Assembly (NCBI RefSeq): GCF_001648155.1
Contig: NZ_CP015199.1
Location: 2,862,501 to 2,926,500, forward strand
DNA from: Chryseobacterium glaciei
GTDB lineage: Bacteria > Bacteroidota > Bacteroidia > Flavobacteriales > Weeksellaceae
Length of the DNA stretch: 64,000 nt
Direction of reading: 5' to 3'
Made by a program: the position numbers and the translations under genes. The notes under the pieces are model-generated. The model did not search any database. It was given only the letters and a program-made list of their open reading frames with translations, and was not told the origin of the DNA. This document shows positions 1 through 9,479 of this stretch, piece by piece (within the stretch, counting starts at the first letter, position 1; every line of letters starts with the position of its first letter).

Positions 1-1202
1 TAAAAATAGTTATTCCCGAATGCCAGCTTGTTGCTCGGATTATAATAGGTATAAGAATCTGCAGCACTGTAATCTGCATCTGCTCCAATTAATACTTTGT
101 GATTAATTTTTCCTGTATTAAATTCACCATTAAGGTTTACCTGTGCAGAAGTATAGTTTTGTTCGTTATATGTTTTGTTTAAAGGTCTTTTCCATGAAAG
201 ACGATTGGTGGTTTTTTCATATCCCCACTGTACTCTTTCCGTAGAAAAATAATCTTTAGTATAGTTTTGATAAGAAGCTGTACTGTTTAAAGACCATTTT
301 TCATTAAACTGATGATTAAAAGTAACGTTCGTTGAAACCTGTTGAACATTTTGATATTGCCAGTCGGTTCCTAAAAATGCACTTCTTGGAAGTAAATCAT
401 TTAATTCATAAGTAAGACCATCCTGTTTTGTAATAGACCCGATCCCAAAATCAGGAGTAATGTCATTTTTAAGATAATCAGCTTCAACAATCAATTGTGA
501 TTTTGGACTGATATTAAATAAAAATGAAGGATTAAAATAATATTTTGTAGACTGTACCACATCTCTGAAACTTTCAGCATATTCATAAGCTCCATTCATC
601 CTAAATGCAATATTTTTGGATATTGGGCCGTAGATGTCAATTGTTGGCTTATAAGAATTCCAGCTTCCGGCATTTAATCCTACACTACCTCCAAAGTTAA
701 ATTTAGGTTTTTTGGTAACTAAATTAATAATACCTCCGGCAGCCGCATTACCATAAAGCATTGCGTTGGCACCTTTTAAAACTTCGACTCTTTCTAAACC
801 ACTTACCTCAGGGAAAACTCCACTGTTAATTCTTGATCCGTTTTTGTAAATATTATCATTACCAAAAATAAAACCACGACCTCCAAAACTGTCTTGTGAA
901 CCTCCTCTTGCAGAAGTAAGATAAACACCATTTACGTTTTGAAGAACATCACCCAATTGTTTTGCCTGTTGCTGCTCAATAATATCGTGACTGATGATAG
1001 CAATTGGCTGTGGTGTTTCCATTACTGTAAGGTTTGACTTGGTAGATAATGGTCTTGCCTTATTAGGATTTCCGGTTTTATAAAGATTTACGTCTTCAAT
1101 AGTCTGGATTCTAATGGTATCATTTTCAGGAGTAAACTTCATTTGTGCATTGGCTGTGGCTGCCAATACAATAAAGCCTAAGGTAGTAATTTGTCTTTTC
1201 AT
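1..1202 (-). CDS. TonB-dependent siderophore receptor, 3' part outside window
   Basis: Outer-membrane active transporter, probably for a ferric siderophore. The first 400 or so residues are visible and the gene runs off the left edge; family members are usually about 700 residues. Residues 1-19 form a signal peptide ending ANA-Q. A plug domain follows at about 60-165 with the recognisable stretches QAKQLGDVLQNVNGVY and GLERVEVLKGANAMLYGNAA. Alternating beta-strand sequence then starts the barrel. The start is the ATG at 1202, which places the signal peptide at the N-terminus. The gene diverges from the oxidoreductase at 1391. The absence of an N-terminal carboxypeptidase-like domain argues against a SusC-type glycan receptor. 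Ligand unknown. Confidence 0.9.
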   Translation of the reverse strand, partial: MKRQITTLGFIVLAATANAQMKFTPENDTIRIQTIEDVNLYKTGNPNKARPLSTKSNLTVMETPQPIAIISHDIIEQQQAKQLGDVLQNVNGVYLTSARGGSQDSFGGRGFIFGNDNIYKNGSRINSGVFPEVSGLERVEVLKGANAMLYGNAAAGGIINLVTKKPKFNFGGSVGLNAGSWNSYKPTIDIYGPISKNIAFRMNGAYEYAESFRDVVQSTKYYFNPSFLFNISPKSQLIVEADYLKNDITPDFGIGSITKQDGLTYELNDLLPRSAFLGTDWQYQNVQQVSTNVTFNHQFNEKWSLNSTASYQNYTKDYFSTERVQWGYEKTTNRLSWKRPLNKTYNEQNYTSAQVNLNGEFNTGKINHKVLIGADADYSAADSYTYYNPSNKLAFGNNYF

Positions 1203-1236
1203 TTTTACTTAATTTAGAGTGGTTTTAAATAAGGTG

Positions 1237-1244
1237 CAAATGTA
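1237..1244 (-). promoter_or_regulatory. Candidate -7 element for the TonB receptor
   Basis: Reading the minus strand gives TACATTTG, an exact match to the Bacteroidetes TAnnTTTG -7 motif, 35 bases before the receptor ATG. No TTTG -33 box is seen at the usual 17-23 base spacing, so this is a moderate call. Confidence 0.4.
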
Positions 1245-1390
1245 GGTATTCAGATAATGTTATTTAGACTAATTCAAAATAAATGTTGTGATTTTTGTCA
1301 TGTTTTAGTTGAGTCATGAATTATTTCGATGAATATTGTAGACTATTTATAGGGAATTTAATTATGAATATATTTGTTAAAAATAAAATT

Positions 1391-2446
1391 ATGCAATTGG
1401 TAAAAGTTGGACTTTGTGCTTTTGGAATGAGTGGAAAAATTTTTCATGCACCATTTTTAAAAGAACATCCAGGATTTTTTATGTCGGCTGTTGTGGAAAG
1501 AAGCAAAGAAGAGTCAAAAGAAAAATATCCTGACGCGACAATCTATAAATCGGTAGAAGAAATGTTGGCTCATGCTGATATTGAATTAGTTGTAGTCAAT
1601 ACTCCGGTTCAGACTCATTTTGAATATGTTAAAATGTCTCTCGAAGCTGGAAAAAATGTAATTGTTGAAAAACCTTTCACCGTAAATGTTGCTGAAGCCG
1701 AAGAATTGGTAAAATTAGCCGAAGAAAAAGGATTATTTCTAAGTGTTTATCAAAACAGAAGATTTGACCGCGATTTTCTTCAGGTTCAAAAAATAATGAG
1801 TGAAGGAAAATTAGGTGAAATCAAAGAAACTGAAATTCGTTTTGACCGTTTCCGTACAACTGCGAGTGGAAAAGCGCATAAAGAAGATCCTCAGGCAACT
1901 GGTTCTGGCTCTCTTCATGACTTAGGATCGCATTTGGTAGATCAGGCAGTACAGTATTTTGGATTTCCGGAAAAACTTTTTGCTGATGTATTTTCAATGA
2001 AAGGGGAAGAGTTTGCCAATGATTATTTCGAGATTCTTCTTTATTATAAAAATGACTTAAGAGTAAGATTGAAATCCTCTGTTTTCAGTAAAGAAGCTCA
2101 TTATGCATATGTGATTCACGGTGAAAAAGGAAGCTTCCTACAAGAAAGAACAGATAATCAGGAAAATGAATTGGTTGCAGGATCAATTCCTGTTTACGGT
2201 AAAGACTGGACGATTCCTTTAAAAGAAACTGATGGGATTTTAAATGTTTTAAATGAAAATTCAGAAACAGAAAGAACACTTACTTCAAGCGAACCCGGGA
2301 ATTACATGAATTATTACCAAAATATCTACGAACACATTGTTTTTGGATATTATTTACCATCGCCGGCAGGAGAAATTATTCAGAATATGAAAATTATCGA
2401 TGCCGCTTGGGATAGCTCGAAACAGGGTAAAGTAGTTGAATTGTAA
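1391..2446 (+). CDS. Gfo/Idh/MocA family NAD(P)-dependent oxidoreductase
   Basis: A 351-residue dehydrogenase of the Gfo/Idh/MocA superfamily, which oxidises or reduces sugar-like or inositol-like substrates in the cytoplasm. The N-terminal Rossmann domain opens with GLCAFGMSGKIFHAPFL, and the family EKP motif (about residues 92-94, in VEKPFTVNVAEAEEL) carries the conserved lysine. The C-terminal half is the alpha/beta substrate domain, including GSGSLHDLGSHLVDQA. The frame is open upstream to 1316, but the 25 extra residues are low-complexity, and the ATG at 1391 gives a normal family N-terminus with a TATATTTG element (1369-1376) just ahead. It appears monocistronic. Substrate cannot be told from sequence. 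Confidence 0.88.
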   Translation: MQLVKVGLCAFGMSGKIFHAPFLKEHPGFFMSAVVERSKEESKEKYPDATIYKSVEEMLAHADIELVVVNTPVQTHFEYVKMSLEAGKNVIVEKPFTVNVAEAEELVKLAEEKGLFLSVYQNRRFDRDFLQVQKIMSEGKLGEIKETEIRFDRFRTTASGKAHKEDPQATGSGSLHDLGSHLVDQAVQYFGFPEKLFADVFSMKGEEFANDYFEILLYYKNDLRVRLKSSVFSKEAHYAYVIHGEKGSFLQERTDNQENELVAGSIPVYGKDWTIPLKETDGILNVLNENSETERTLTSSEPGNYMNYYQNIYEHIVFGYYLPSPAGEIIQNMKIIDAAWDSSKQGKVVEL

Positions 2447-2474
2447 GAGAGTTTTTAAGTTGGAGTGTTTTAGA

Positions 2475-2580
2475 GTTTTAGGGTTGGAGAGTTTAATGTG
2501 TTACATTTAAGTTTTAAAAACTTGATGCAAATGACAAAAATCATCAACATTCCCGCTCTAAAACTCTCCAACCCTAAAAC
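2475..2580. repeat. Intergenic inverted repeat with 20-bp perfect arms
   Basis: Arms at 2475-2494 and 2561-2580 are exact reverse complements, built on the word CTCCAACCCTAAAAC. The 66-base centre is unique. It lies between two convergent genes, so it could act as a bidirectional terminator, but the arms are much farther apart than in a normal hairpin. A degenerate relative of the same word sits at about 63341-63377. Confidence 0.75.
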
Positions 2581-2600
2581 CCTCTCACTCTAAAACTCAA

Positions 2601-4493
2601 TTATATCTCCTGAAGCTCCAACCATCTCATTTCATGGTTTTCCAATTTCTCAGAAATTGCTTCTAATTCTGCAGAAAGTTTAGCGATTTTATCATATTCA
2701 CTTTCATTATTAAGTTGCTCAAGAATCTTTGCGCGTTGCTCTTCCAATTGAGGAATTTCCTTGTCAATAGTTTCCAATTCTCTTTGTTCCTTAAAAGAAA
2801 GTTTTCTTTTTGGAGCCTGTGATTGTGGTGTTGGAACTGGAGCAGGAGCAGAAACAGGAGCTTCAATTTTTTTCTCAACAACAACTTTAGGACTTTTTTC
2901 TTCTAATTTTAAATTTTCTCTGTATTCTGAGAAGTTTCCGATAAAATCTCTGATTTTTCCTTCTCCTTCAAATGCTAAAATATGGTCAACAATTCTGTCC
3001 ATAAAATACCTGTCGTGAGAAACAATAATTAAACTTCCTTGGAAATTCAATAGGAAATTTTCCAATACAGTCAATGTTGGAAGATCAAGGTCATTCGTAG
3101 GTTCATCAAATATCAAAAAGTTTGGATTCTGATATAAAATATACATCAAGTGCAATCTTCTTTTTTCACCTCCCGAAAGTTTTGAGATTGGCGAATATTG
3201 GGTTTGATCGTCAAATAAAAATAACCTCAAAAATTGTGATGCAGAGATCGTTCTTCCGTTGGCTAAAGGAAAGTTTTCAGAAATTTCTTTGATGAAATCA
3301 ATAACTCTTTCGTCTTCTTTATATTTAAGTCCTTTTTGCGAAAAGTAACCGAATTTGATTGTTTCTCCGGTTTCAATTTCTCCGGAATCTCTAGGTTCAA
3401 GTCCTTGGATGATATTTAATAAGGTAGATTTCCCGGCACCATTTTTTCCTACAATTCCTACTTTTTCACCTCTTTGAAACTGATAACTGAAATCTTTTAG
3501 TAATAATTTATCACCATAACTTTTAGAAATATCTCTAAGTTCTAAGATTTTATTTCCAAGCCTTTTCATTTCGAAATCAAGCTCCAGAGATTCTTTTCTT
3601 GTGTCGGTTTTAGCTATTTTCTCAGTTTCGTAAAAGTCATCCTGTCTGGATTTGGACTTTGTAGTTCTCGCTTTAGGTTGTCTTCTCATCCACTCCAATT
3701 CTTTTCTGTAAAGATTGTTGGCTTTGTCGATGGTAGAATTCATATTATCCTCACGAATCATTTTGTTTTCAAGATAAGTTGCATAAGAACCATTGTGGAA
3801 ATACAGATTTTTATCTTCCATTTCCCAGATAATTCCACAAACAGCATCTAAGAAATACCTGTCGTGAGTTACCAGTATTAAAGTGATTTTAGCTTTACTC
3901 AAATAACTTTCCAGCCATTCTACCATTTCCACATCAAGGTGGTTGGTGGGCTCATCCATGATAAGTAAAGTGTGACGGTGCTCAGCTCTGGTTTCAGTCA
4001 ATAATTTTGCCAATGCAACACGTTTGATCTGACCTCCGGAAAGAGTTCCCATTTTCGCATCCAGCTCTGTGATCTTCAACTGAGACAGGATTTGCGCCAT
4101 ATCATTTTCCAGATCCCAGGCTTTATGAATTTCCATTTCGGCTAAAGCTTTTTCAATGAAATCATAATCTGTGGAAAGTAGCGATTTATGGTAATTTTTC
4201 AATGCCTGAATTGGCGCTGAATCAAGCGTCATCATAAATTCGTCGATCGTTAAGTCAGAATCAAAATCAATTTCCTGATCAAACAAAACAACCTGAATAT
4301 CTTTATTAATAACTACAGTTCCGCTGTCTGCAATTTCTTTGCCCATCAAAATTTTAAGAAGGGTAGACTTTCCGCTCCCATTTTTGGCAACAATGGCAAT
4401 TTTGTCTCCTTCATTTACATGGAAAGAGATATTTTCGAACAAAACTTTGATGCCATAAGATTTGGTAAGGTTTTCGACAGAAACGTAATTCAT
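2601..4493 (-). CDS. ABC-F family ATPase, Uup-like
   Basis: A soluble 630-residue protein with two ABC ATPase domains in tandem and no membrane segments, as in the ABC-F family that acts on ribosomes or DNA. Domain 1 has Walker A KNGSGKSTLL, signature LSGGQIKRVALAKLL and Walker B LLIMDEPTNHLD. Domain 2 has GKNGAGKSTLLNII, LSGGEKRRLHL and FLIFDEPTNDLD. A basic inter-domain linker (ARTTKSKSRQ) sits near residue 275-290. After domain 2 comes an Ala/Pro-rich hinge and a C-terminal coiled coil (LSFKEQRELETIDKEIPQLE) of the type found in Uup. This makes Uup-like more likely than EttA-like or an antibiotic-protection protein. Monocistronic, convergent with the upstream oxidoreductase. Confidence 0.9.
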   Translation of the reverse strand: MNYVSVENLTKSYGIKVLFENISFHVNEGDKIAIVAKNGSGKSTLLKILMGKEIADSGTVVINKDIQVVLFDQEIDFDSDLTIDEFMMTLDSAPIQALKNYHKSLLSTDYDFIEKALAEMEIHKAWDLENDMAQILSQLKITELDAKMGTLSGGQIKRVALAKLLTETRAEHRHTLLIMDEPTNHLDVEMVEWLESYLSKAKITLILVTHDRYFLDAVCGIIWEMEDKNLYFHNGSYATYLENKMIREDNMNSTIDKANNLYRKELEWMRRQPKARTTKSKSRQDDFYETEKIAKTDTRKESLELDFEMKRLGNKILELRDISKSYGDKLLLKDFSYQFQRGEKVGIVGKNGAGKSTLLNIIQGLEPRDSGEIETGETIKFGYFSQKGLKYKEDERVIDFIKEISENFPLANGRTISASQFLRLFLFDDQTQYSPISKLSGGEKRRLHLMYILYQNPNFLIFDEPTNDLDLPTLTVLENFLLNFQGSLIIVSHDRYFMDRIVDHILAFEGEGKIRDFIGNFSEYRENLKLEEKSPKVVVEKKIEAPVSAPAPVPTPQSQAPKRKLSFKEQRELETIDKEIPQLEEQRAKILEQLNNESEYDKIAKLSAELEAISEKLENHEMRWLELQEI

Positions 4494-4766
4494 TGGAATT
4501 TAATGGTTTGATTTAAGAATTCAATTGAGCGGCAAAAATACGAAAATGTAAACACTTAAAACTTATTAATACTATTATATAAAGATCTTTTAAAATAGAA
4601 ATCGTTTTTCATAATTAGCATAAAAACGTAGGTTGATATTGGTTTTTTAATTGAGTTTATTCTGTTTTGGTTTTAATTATTAGTTAAAATGAATTATAAT
4701 TTATGTAAAGTGTATTTTATATTAATTTTTAATGTAGATTTGATATACAAATTAAAATACAAAAAT

Positions 4767-5285
4767 ATGATGCAAATTAACTTTCTGGCTATTGCGGTAG
4801 CCGCATTAGTACCCCTTATTATGGGATTTATCTGGTACCATCCAAAAATTTTCGGAACCGTTTGGATGCAGGAAGTGGGATTAACTGAAGAGAAAATGAA
4901 AGGATCAAACATGGGATTTGTCTTTGTTTTCGCATTTATCCTCTCTTTTTTAATTGCTTTTTTCTTACAAATGATCACTATTCATCAATTCGGAGCTTTA
5001 GGAATGATTGGTGGAGATGAAACGAACGCAAAACCTTCATTTTTTGCCTTCATGAAAGACTACGGAACAGCTTATCGTTCTTTTGGTCACGGTGCTTTGC
5101 ATTGTTTTATGGCTGGGGTTTTATTTGTATTTCCACTTACGGCAATCAATGCCATGTTTGAAAGGAAATCTTGGAAATATACCTTCATTAATACAGCATA
5201 TTGGACAATAACTATCACAATTATGGGCGGAATTGTCTGCGGTTGGTATTCTCCGGAAGGTTTTAATTGGGTTACACAAAAATAA
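4767..5285 (+). CDS. DUF1761 family membrane protein
   Basis: A 172-residue inner-membrane protein with about four hydrophobic segments, near residues 4-25, 55-75, 118-138 and 148-168. The N-terminal GFIWYHPKIFGTVWMQ is the pattern I associate with DUF1761 proteins, whose function is unknown. The frame is open to 4689, but the tandem ATG-ATG at 4767/4770 starts directly before the first membrane segment and the upstream residues are AT-driven low complexity. A terminator hairpin follows at 5307. No operon partner. Confidence 0.75.
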   Translation: MMQINFLAIAVAALVPLIMGFIWYHPKIFGTVWMQEVGLTEEKMKGSNMGFVFVFAFILSFLIAFFLQMITIHQFGALGMIGGDETNAKPSFFAFMKDYGTAYRSFGHGALHCFMAGVLFVFPLTAINAMFERKSWKYTFINTAYWTITITIMGGIVCGWYSPEGFNWVTQK

Positions 5286-5306
5286 AATTCTAACGATCGA
5301 AATTAT

Positions 5307-5330
5307 AAGGCTACATTTGTGGCCTTTTTT
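5307..5330 (+). terminator. Rho-independent terminator after the DUF1761 gene
   Basis: AAGGC and GCCTT arms around a short loop, followed by a T run, 22 bases past the stop codon. Confidence 0.7.
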
Positions 5331-5588
5331 ATGTTATATAATTCTCTGTGCAGTTGAATACTTTGTTTTTTAAATATAAGTCAAACATCCATGTTCAGGT
5401 TAATCTAGTATATTCTAATAGTAGCTTTTATTTTGCTTTTACTTATTGCAAGCATAAACAAAGATAGATTGAAAAATAAATCATTTAATTAAAGAAAAAA
5501 CAAAGCTCATTCGTTTATGTAAGTAAAACGAAAATAAAAACTATGGATTATCAATTATTTAAAATTTTATTTCCAAAATACACAACGG
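5331..5588. other. AT-rich intergenic region
   Basis: No coding frame or RNA gene recognised. It must carry the promoter of the gene at 5589. An imperfect inverted pair (ACTTATTGCAAGCATAAAC against GTTTATGTAAGT, about 5450-5525) is visible but weak. Confidence 0.4.
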
Positions 5589-6719
5589 GTGCCATATAAT
5601 TTAAAAATATATAATAGTGTTTCGGAACTGCCTTTACAGTGGAAAGCTGTAATTGGAAATCACAACATCATGCTTTCTAAGGAATATTTCCATGTTTTGG
5701 AATCGTCTAAACCGGATAACATGCAATGTTATTATGTAGGTTTTTTCATTGATAATGAATTGATTGGCGGTGCTTTATTTCAATATTTAAATTTTAAAAA
5801 TCATGCCACTTTTCAGAAAAATGAAGTTTGGTGCAATATCAGAAATTTCTTTGGGAGAAAATTCAGCAAAGATGTTATGATCTTGGGAAACAATATGTTG
5901 ACAGGGCAAAACGGATTTTATTTTGATGCTTCTAAAATTACTTTAGAACAAGTTATTCCGCTTTTGGATAAGGCGGTTCAGAAAATGCAGAAAGAAATCA
6001 GAAAAACATCTTTGATTATTTATAAAGATTATCAGTCCAATTTTGTGAAGTATTTTCAAGATAAAAATCATCAATCCTATTTCAGATTCTCTGTTCAACC
6101 GAATATGATGTTGAAAATAAAAGAAAGTTGGACTGTTTTTGAAGATTATTTAAATGATTTCTCTAAAAAATACAGAACTCGAGCCCGCTCTGCCAGAAAG
6201 AAATTTGATGGAATTGAAAAGTGCGAAATGAATTTTGATGATATAAAAAAACATCAAAAAGAAATGAATGTTCTCTATCAAAATGTGGCAGAAAATGCGC
6301 CTTTCAATACCTTTTTTCTTGCTGAAAATCATTTTGAAAGTATGAAGGAAAATTTAAATCAAAATTTTAAAATCTTTGGATATTTTTTAGATCAAAAATT
6401 AATCGGATTTTACACTTTAATTCTCAATAACGAAGATATTGATACCTATTTTTTAGGCTATGATAAAGAACTTCAAAAAGAAAAGCAATTGTATCTGAAT
6501 ATGCTTTTAGACATGGTGGAATTTTCAATTAATAACAAGTTTAAAAGAATAATTTTCGGAAGAACAGCCTTGGAAATAAAATCAACTATAGGCGCAGAAC
6601 CGATTGAAATTTTCGGGTTGATAAAACATAATAATATTCTCATAAATCAGTTCATGGGAAAAATATTTTCATCACTTAACCCAAAAGCTGAATGGATTCA
6701 GAGAAGACCTTTTAAATAA
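5589..6719 (+). CDS. FemAB/GNAT-like acyltransferase family protein
   Basis: A 376-residue cytoplasmic protein. The C-terminal half (about 170-350) has the FemAB-like/GNAT-like pattern: a basic segment YRTRARSARKKFDG, then GYFLDQKLIGFYTLILNN, a DTYFLGYDK strand and FKRIIFGRTALEIKSTIG. The N-terminal half looks like a first, degenerate GNAT fold. Relatives transfer acyl or aminoacyl groups, for instance in cell-wall or lipid decoration; the substrate here is unknown. The start is taken as the GTG at 5589: there is no in-frame ATG upstream and the next ATG would remove about 30 residues. A 19-codon out-of-frame ATG reading frame at 5543 runs over this start. Confidence 0.65.
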   Translation: MPYNLKIYNSVSELPLQWKAVIGNHNIMLSKEYFHVLESSKPDNMQCYYVGFFIDNELIGGALFQYLNFKNHATFQKNEVWCNIRNFFGRKFSKDVMILGNNMLTGQNGFYFDASKITLEQVIPLLDKAVQKMQKEIRKTSLIIYKDYQSNFVKYFQDKNHQSYFRFSVQPNMMLKIKESWTVFEDYLNDFSKKYRTRARSARKKFDGIEKCEMNFDDIKKHQKEMNVLYQNVAENAPFNTFFLAENHFESMKENLNQNFKIFGYFLDQKLIGFYTLILNNEDIDTYFLGYDKELQKEKQLYLNMLLDMVEFSINNKFKRIIFGRTALEIKSTIGAEPIEIFGLIKHNNILINQFMGKIFSSLNPKAEWIQRRPFK

Positions 6720-6748
6720 TAATTATTTCAATTAATTTATTTTTAGCA

Positions 6749-6770
6749 GAATCATCTGTGTAATTTGTGG
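6749..6770 (+). repeat. Partial copy of dispersed ATCATCTGTG element
   Basis: AGAATCATCTGTGTAATTTG followed by TGG is a shortened relative of the elements at 50293-50350 and 63181-63234. Confidence 0.5.
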
Positions 6771-6902
6771 TTTAAATATAAAATTAGAATCATATTTGAG
6801 TGATTTTTTTTATAAAACATTTAACAAGATAGGTGTTAAATTTAATAACCTGTTGGGAGCTATTAATGAAATAAATGAACATTTTTGTGTCAAACTTTTA
6901 CC

Positions 6903-8549
6903 ATGAAAAAACTCAATATTTTATTTCTTATATTTTTTACTTTTTACATCAACGCACAGGTTGTTTCCGGAACAGTTTTCTCCAAAGAAGAAAATAAACC
7001 GATTCCATATGTAAAGATCGGTGTTGAAAAAGAAAAAATTGGTGTTATTTCAGATGAAAAAGGAAATTTTTCAATCGATCTTTCCGGAATTGATGTAACT
7101 CATAAAGTAAGAATAGAAGTTCCAGGCTACGAAAATTATTCAGAATCTGTTCAAAATTTTTCAAAACAAAATTCTCAGAAAGTTTTTCTAAATGAGAAAG
7201 TGAAAAATATTCAGGAAGTAAAACTTGTACCTAAGAAGTTAGTTGATAAAAACTGGGGCGTGAATACTAAGACAAAACATGTGATGTACTCAGTAAATCC
7301 ACAATTTCGAAAAGAAGATTTCTTAGGAGAAACTGCCTTGGAATTTAATGCCAGCAAAAGATCTAAGATTAAAAATATCAACTTAAATATTGCAAGTTAT
7401 AAATCAGATAAACCTGTTTTAATGCGTTACAGTATTTACAGCGAGAAAAACGGTTTTCCGGATAAGAATATTTTAGAGGAAGAAATTACGGTTCAATTAA
7501 CAGAAGATATGATAAAAGACGGAGTTTTTTCGTTAGATGTTAATCATTATAATATTTGGGTTCAGGGAAAATTTTTCATTGGAATTCAATTTTTAAAGGA
7601 ATTTGAAGGTAAAATAAATATCAGTGCGGCATTATTTCGAACAGGCTTTTTAAGAAAATTCTACGGAGATTGGGAGAAGATAACTTTGGCAGCTCCCGCA
7701 ATAAATATTGATGTAAAAGTTGATAAAAATGGAAAGAATGTAAAAGATGAAACGGTTGCTTCTGATGAAAATCTTACAGACCTTATTCCTGATTTAAGCA
7801 AATATAATATGGAAAAAGAAAATTCTATTTACGGTAAAAATTCTTCTGTAGGAAAGGTTTTAAAGCTGAAAAATACAGATCTGTATTATGAAATATATGG
7901 TGAAGGTGAGCCTTTGATTTTACTTCATGGTAACAGTGGAAGTATTCAAGAATTTTATCAACAGATTCCCGAACTTTCTAAATATTATAAAGTAATAGCT
8001 ATCGATACGAGAGGTCAGGGGAAAAGTACAGATTCATCAAAAACCGATTTTACCTATAAAATTTTCGCGGATGATGTAAAAGCTTTGGTTGATGAATTGG
8101 GCTTAAAAAAAGTAAATATCGTCGGATGGAGTGATGGCGGAAATACCGGTCTTGAGTTTGCTTTGAAATATCCAGATCATCTGAAAAAACTTGTAACAAT
8201 CGGAGCTAATGTTTTCCCAGAAGGGGTAGATTCGCGACTTTTAAATAATATGAAAACTCAGCTTCAGGTTTTTCAGGCTGAAAATGATCCTGCCAAATTC
8301 AATGAAATACGTTTGCTGAAAATTATGCTGAAAGAACCGAATATCACGAAAAATTCTTTAAATAAAATTCAAAATTCTGTTTTTATAATTGCCGGAGAAA
8401 ATGATGTAATCAAAAAAGAACATACGGAATTTATAGCGAAACAACTTCCAAATTCTGAGCTTAAAATCTATAAAAATGCGACACATTTTATTCCTTTAGA
8501 AAATCCGGAAGAATTGAATGCAGATATTTTAGAATTTCTGAGAAAATAA
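6903..8549 (+). CDS. Exported alpha/beta hydrolase with N-terminal carboxypeptidase-regulatory-like domain
   Basis: A 548-residue exported protein. A signal peptide (residues 1-17, ending NAQ) is followed by a carboxypeptidase-D-regulatory-like beta domain (VVSGTVFSKEENKPIPYVKI, about 18-105). A middle beta-rich region of unknown type runs to about 300. The C-terminal alpha/beta hydrolase (about 315-548) has the oxyanion strand LILLHGNSG, nucleophile elbow GWSDGGNTG and a final histidine in NATHFIPLENPEE. The acid is probably the Asp in IIAGENDVI. Role is likely ester or peptide hydrolysis in the periplasm or at the surface. The ATG at 6903 is chosen over 6885 because it begins the signal peptide. 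The stop is one base from the stop of the convergent lysozyme. Confidence 0.82.
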   Translation: MKKLNILFLIFFTFYINAQVVSGTVFSKEENKPIPYVKIGVEKEKIGVISDEKGNFSIDLSGIDVTHKVRIEVPGYENYSESVQNFSKQNSQKVFLNEKVKNIQEVKLVPKKLVDKNWGVNTKTKHVMYSVNPQFRKEDFLGETALEFNASKRSKIKNINLNIASYKSDKPVLMRYSIYSEKNGFPDKNILEEEITVQLTEDMIKDGVFSLDVNHYNIWVQGKFFIGIQFLKEFEGKINISAALFRTGFLRKFYGDWEKITLAAPAINIDVKVDKNGKNVKDETVASDENLTDLIPDLSKYNMEKENSIYGKNSSVGKVLKLKNTDLYYEIYGEGEPLILLHGNSGSIQEFYQQIPELSKYYKVIAIDTRGQGKSTDSSKTDFTYKIFADDVKALVDELGLKKVNIVGWSDGGNTGLEFALKYPDHLKKLVTIGANVFPEGVDSRLLNNMKTQLQVFQAENDPAKFNEIRLLKIMLKEPNITKNSLNKIQNSVFIIAGENDVIKKEHTEFIAKQLPNSELKIYKNATHFIPLENPEELNADILEFLRK

Positions 8550-8550
8550 T

Positions 8551-9414
8551 TTAATCTATCGTCAATCTTTTCAAAGACCACAAGCTGCCATTATAAATAT
8601 CCAAATCTACCTTGGTATTGATTCCGTGAACGATTCCGCTTTCTGTAAACTGCCAGAAATCCCAATTGCCTTCTGGAGATGGAGTAGGAACATCATTGTA
8701 ATTGGCCAGCCAAAGCGGATAATCATCAAATTCACCTTTTAAAAAATCTTTATAATAATGATAATAGGTGTAAATAATCGGCTTTTCGCCGTAAGTTTCC
8801 TCGATGATTTTACACCAAACTTTTAAATCTTCAATTAATTTTTTGTTGGTTTTTCGCTTCGGAATTTTCTCAATATCCAAAATTGGGGGAAGATCTCCGC
8901 TTTCTAATTTTACATTAGCCAAGAAATTATTCGCTTGAATTACAGGATCTTCATCAGCTCTGTAAAAATGATAAGCGCCACGAATTAATTCATTTTTCTT
9001 CGCCTGCTGCCAAAATTCTTCAAAATGTTTGTCGGCATTTCGGTTGCCCATTGTAGCTCTCATCACTACAAATTCCAGCGGAATGGTTTTATTTCCGATA
9101 CTCAGGCTGTCCCATTTTATATCTTCTCGGTTTTGATAATGAGAAATATCAAATCCGTACGTTTTATCAAGATTATTGCTAAGAATTTTTTGAATTCTTA
9201 ATGTTTCCTTTTCGTTATTATGGAGTTTTTTATGACTGAATTTATTAAAATATAAAGCGTAATAATAGCTTATCGATTGTTTTAAATACAATCCCGTTCC
9301 CAATAAAGCAACAAATAAAATGGCCAAGACAATTTTGCGACGGAAAAAATAATTTTTTCGCCTGTTGTCATGAATCTTTTTGGCAGTTTTTTTGGTGTAC
9401 TTTTTTTGTGTCAT
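8551..9414 (-). CDS. GH25 family lysozyme (N-acetylmuramidase), membrane-anchored
   Basis: A 287-residue peptidoglycan hydrolase. A lysine-rich N-terminus is followed by one transmembrane segment at about residues 23-43, then the GH25 barrel. The barrel carries the family start YGFDISHYQ, VVMRATMGN, GAYHFYRADEDP, the catalytic strand LPPILDIEK and a late YPLWLANY and WDFWQFTESG. The Asp and Glu in DIEK are the expected catalytic residues. The ATG at 9414 is preferred over the open frame to 9489 because the extra stretch would overlap the start of the divergent dehydrogenase. The anchor suggests action at the periplasmic face of the inner membrane. Confidence 0.88.
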   Translation of the reverse strand: MTQKKYTKKTAKKIHDNRRKNYFFRRKIVLAILFVALLGTGLYLKQSISYYYALYFNKFSHKKLHNNEKETLRIQKILSNNLDKTYGFDISHYQNREDIKWDSLSIGNKTIPLEFVVMRATMGNRNADKHFEEFWQQAKKNELIRGAYHFYRADEDPVIQANNFLANVKLESGDLPPILDIEKIPKRKTNKKLIEDLKVWCKIIEETYGEKPIIYTYYHYYKDFLKGEFDDYPLWLANYNDVPTPSPEGNWDFWQFTESGIVHGINTKVDLDIYNGSLWSLKRLTID

Positions 9415-9465
9415 AAAGTTTTGCAAAACTAACTTTTTAACGACTAAAATGCTAAATAAAATCAG

Positions 9466-9473
9466 TAAATTTG
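9466..9473 (+). promoter_or_regulatory. Candidate -7 element of the NDH-2-like gene
   Basis: TAAATTTG matches TAnnTTTG exactly and ends six bases before the ATG at 9480, implying a leaderless or nearly leaderless transcript. No clear -33 box. Confidence 0.45.
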
Positions 9474-9479
9474 TATAAT

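Noticed and set aside
4689..4766. N-terminal extension of the DUF1761 gene
   Set aside because: The 26 residues are Tyr/Asn/Lys/Ile low complexity from AT-rich DNA, and the tandem ATG precedes the first membrane segment.
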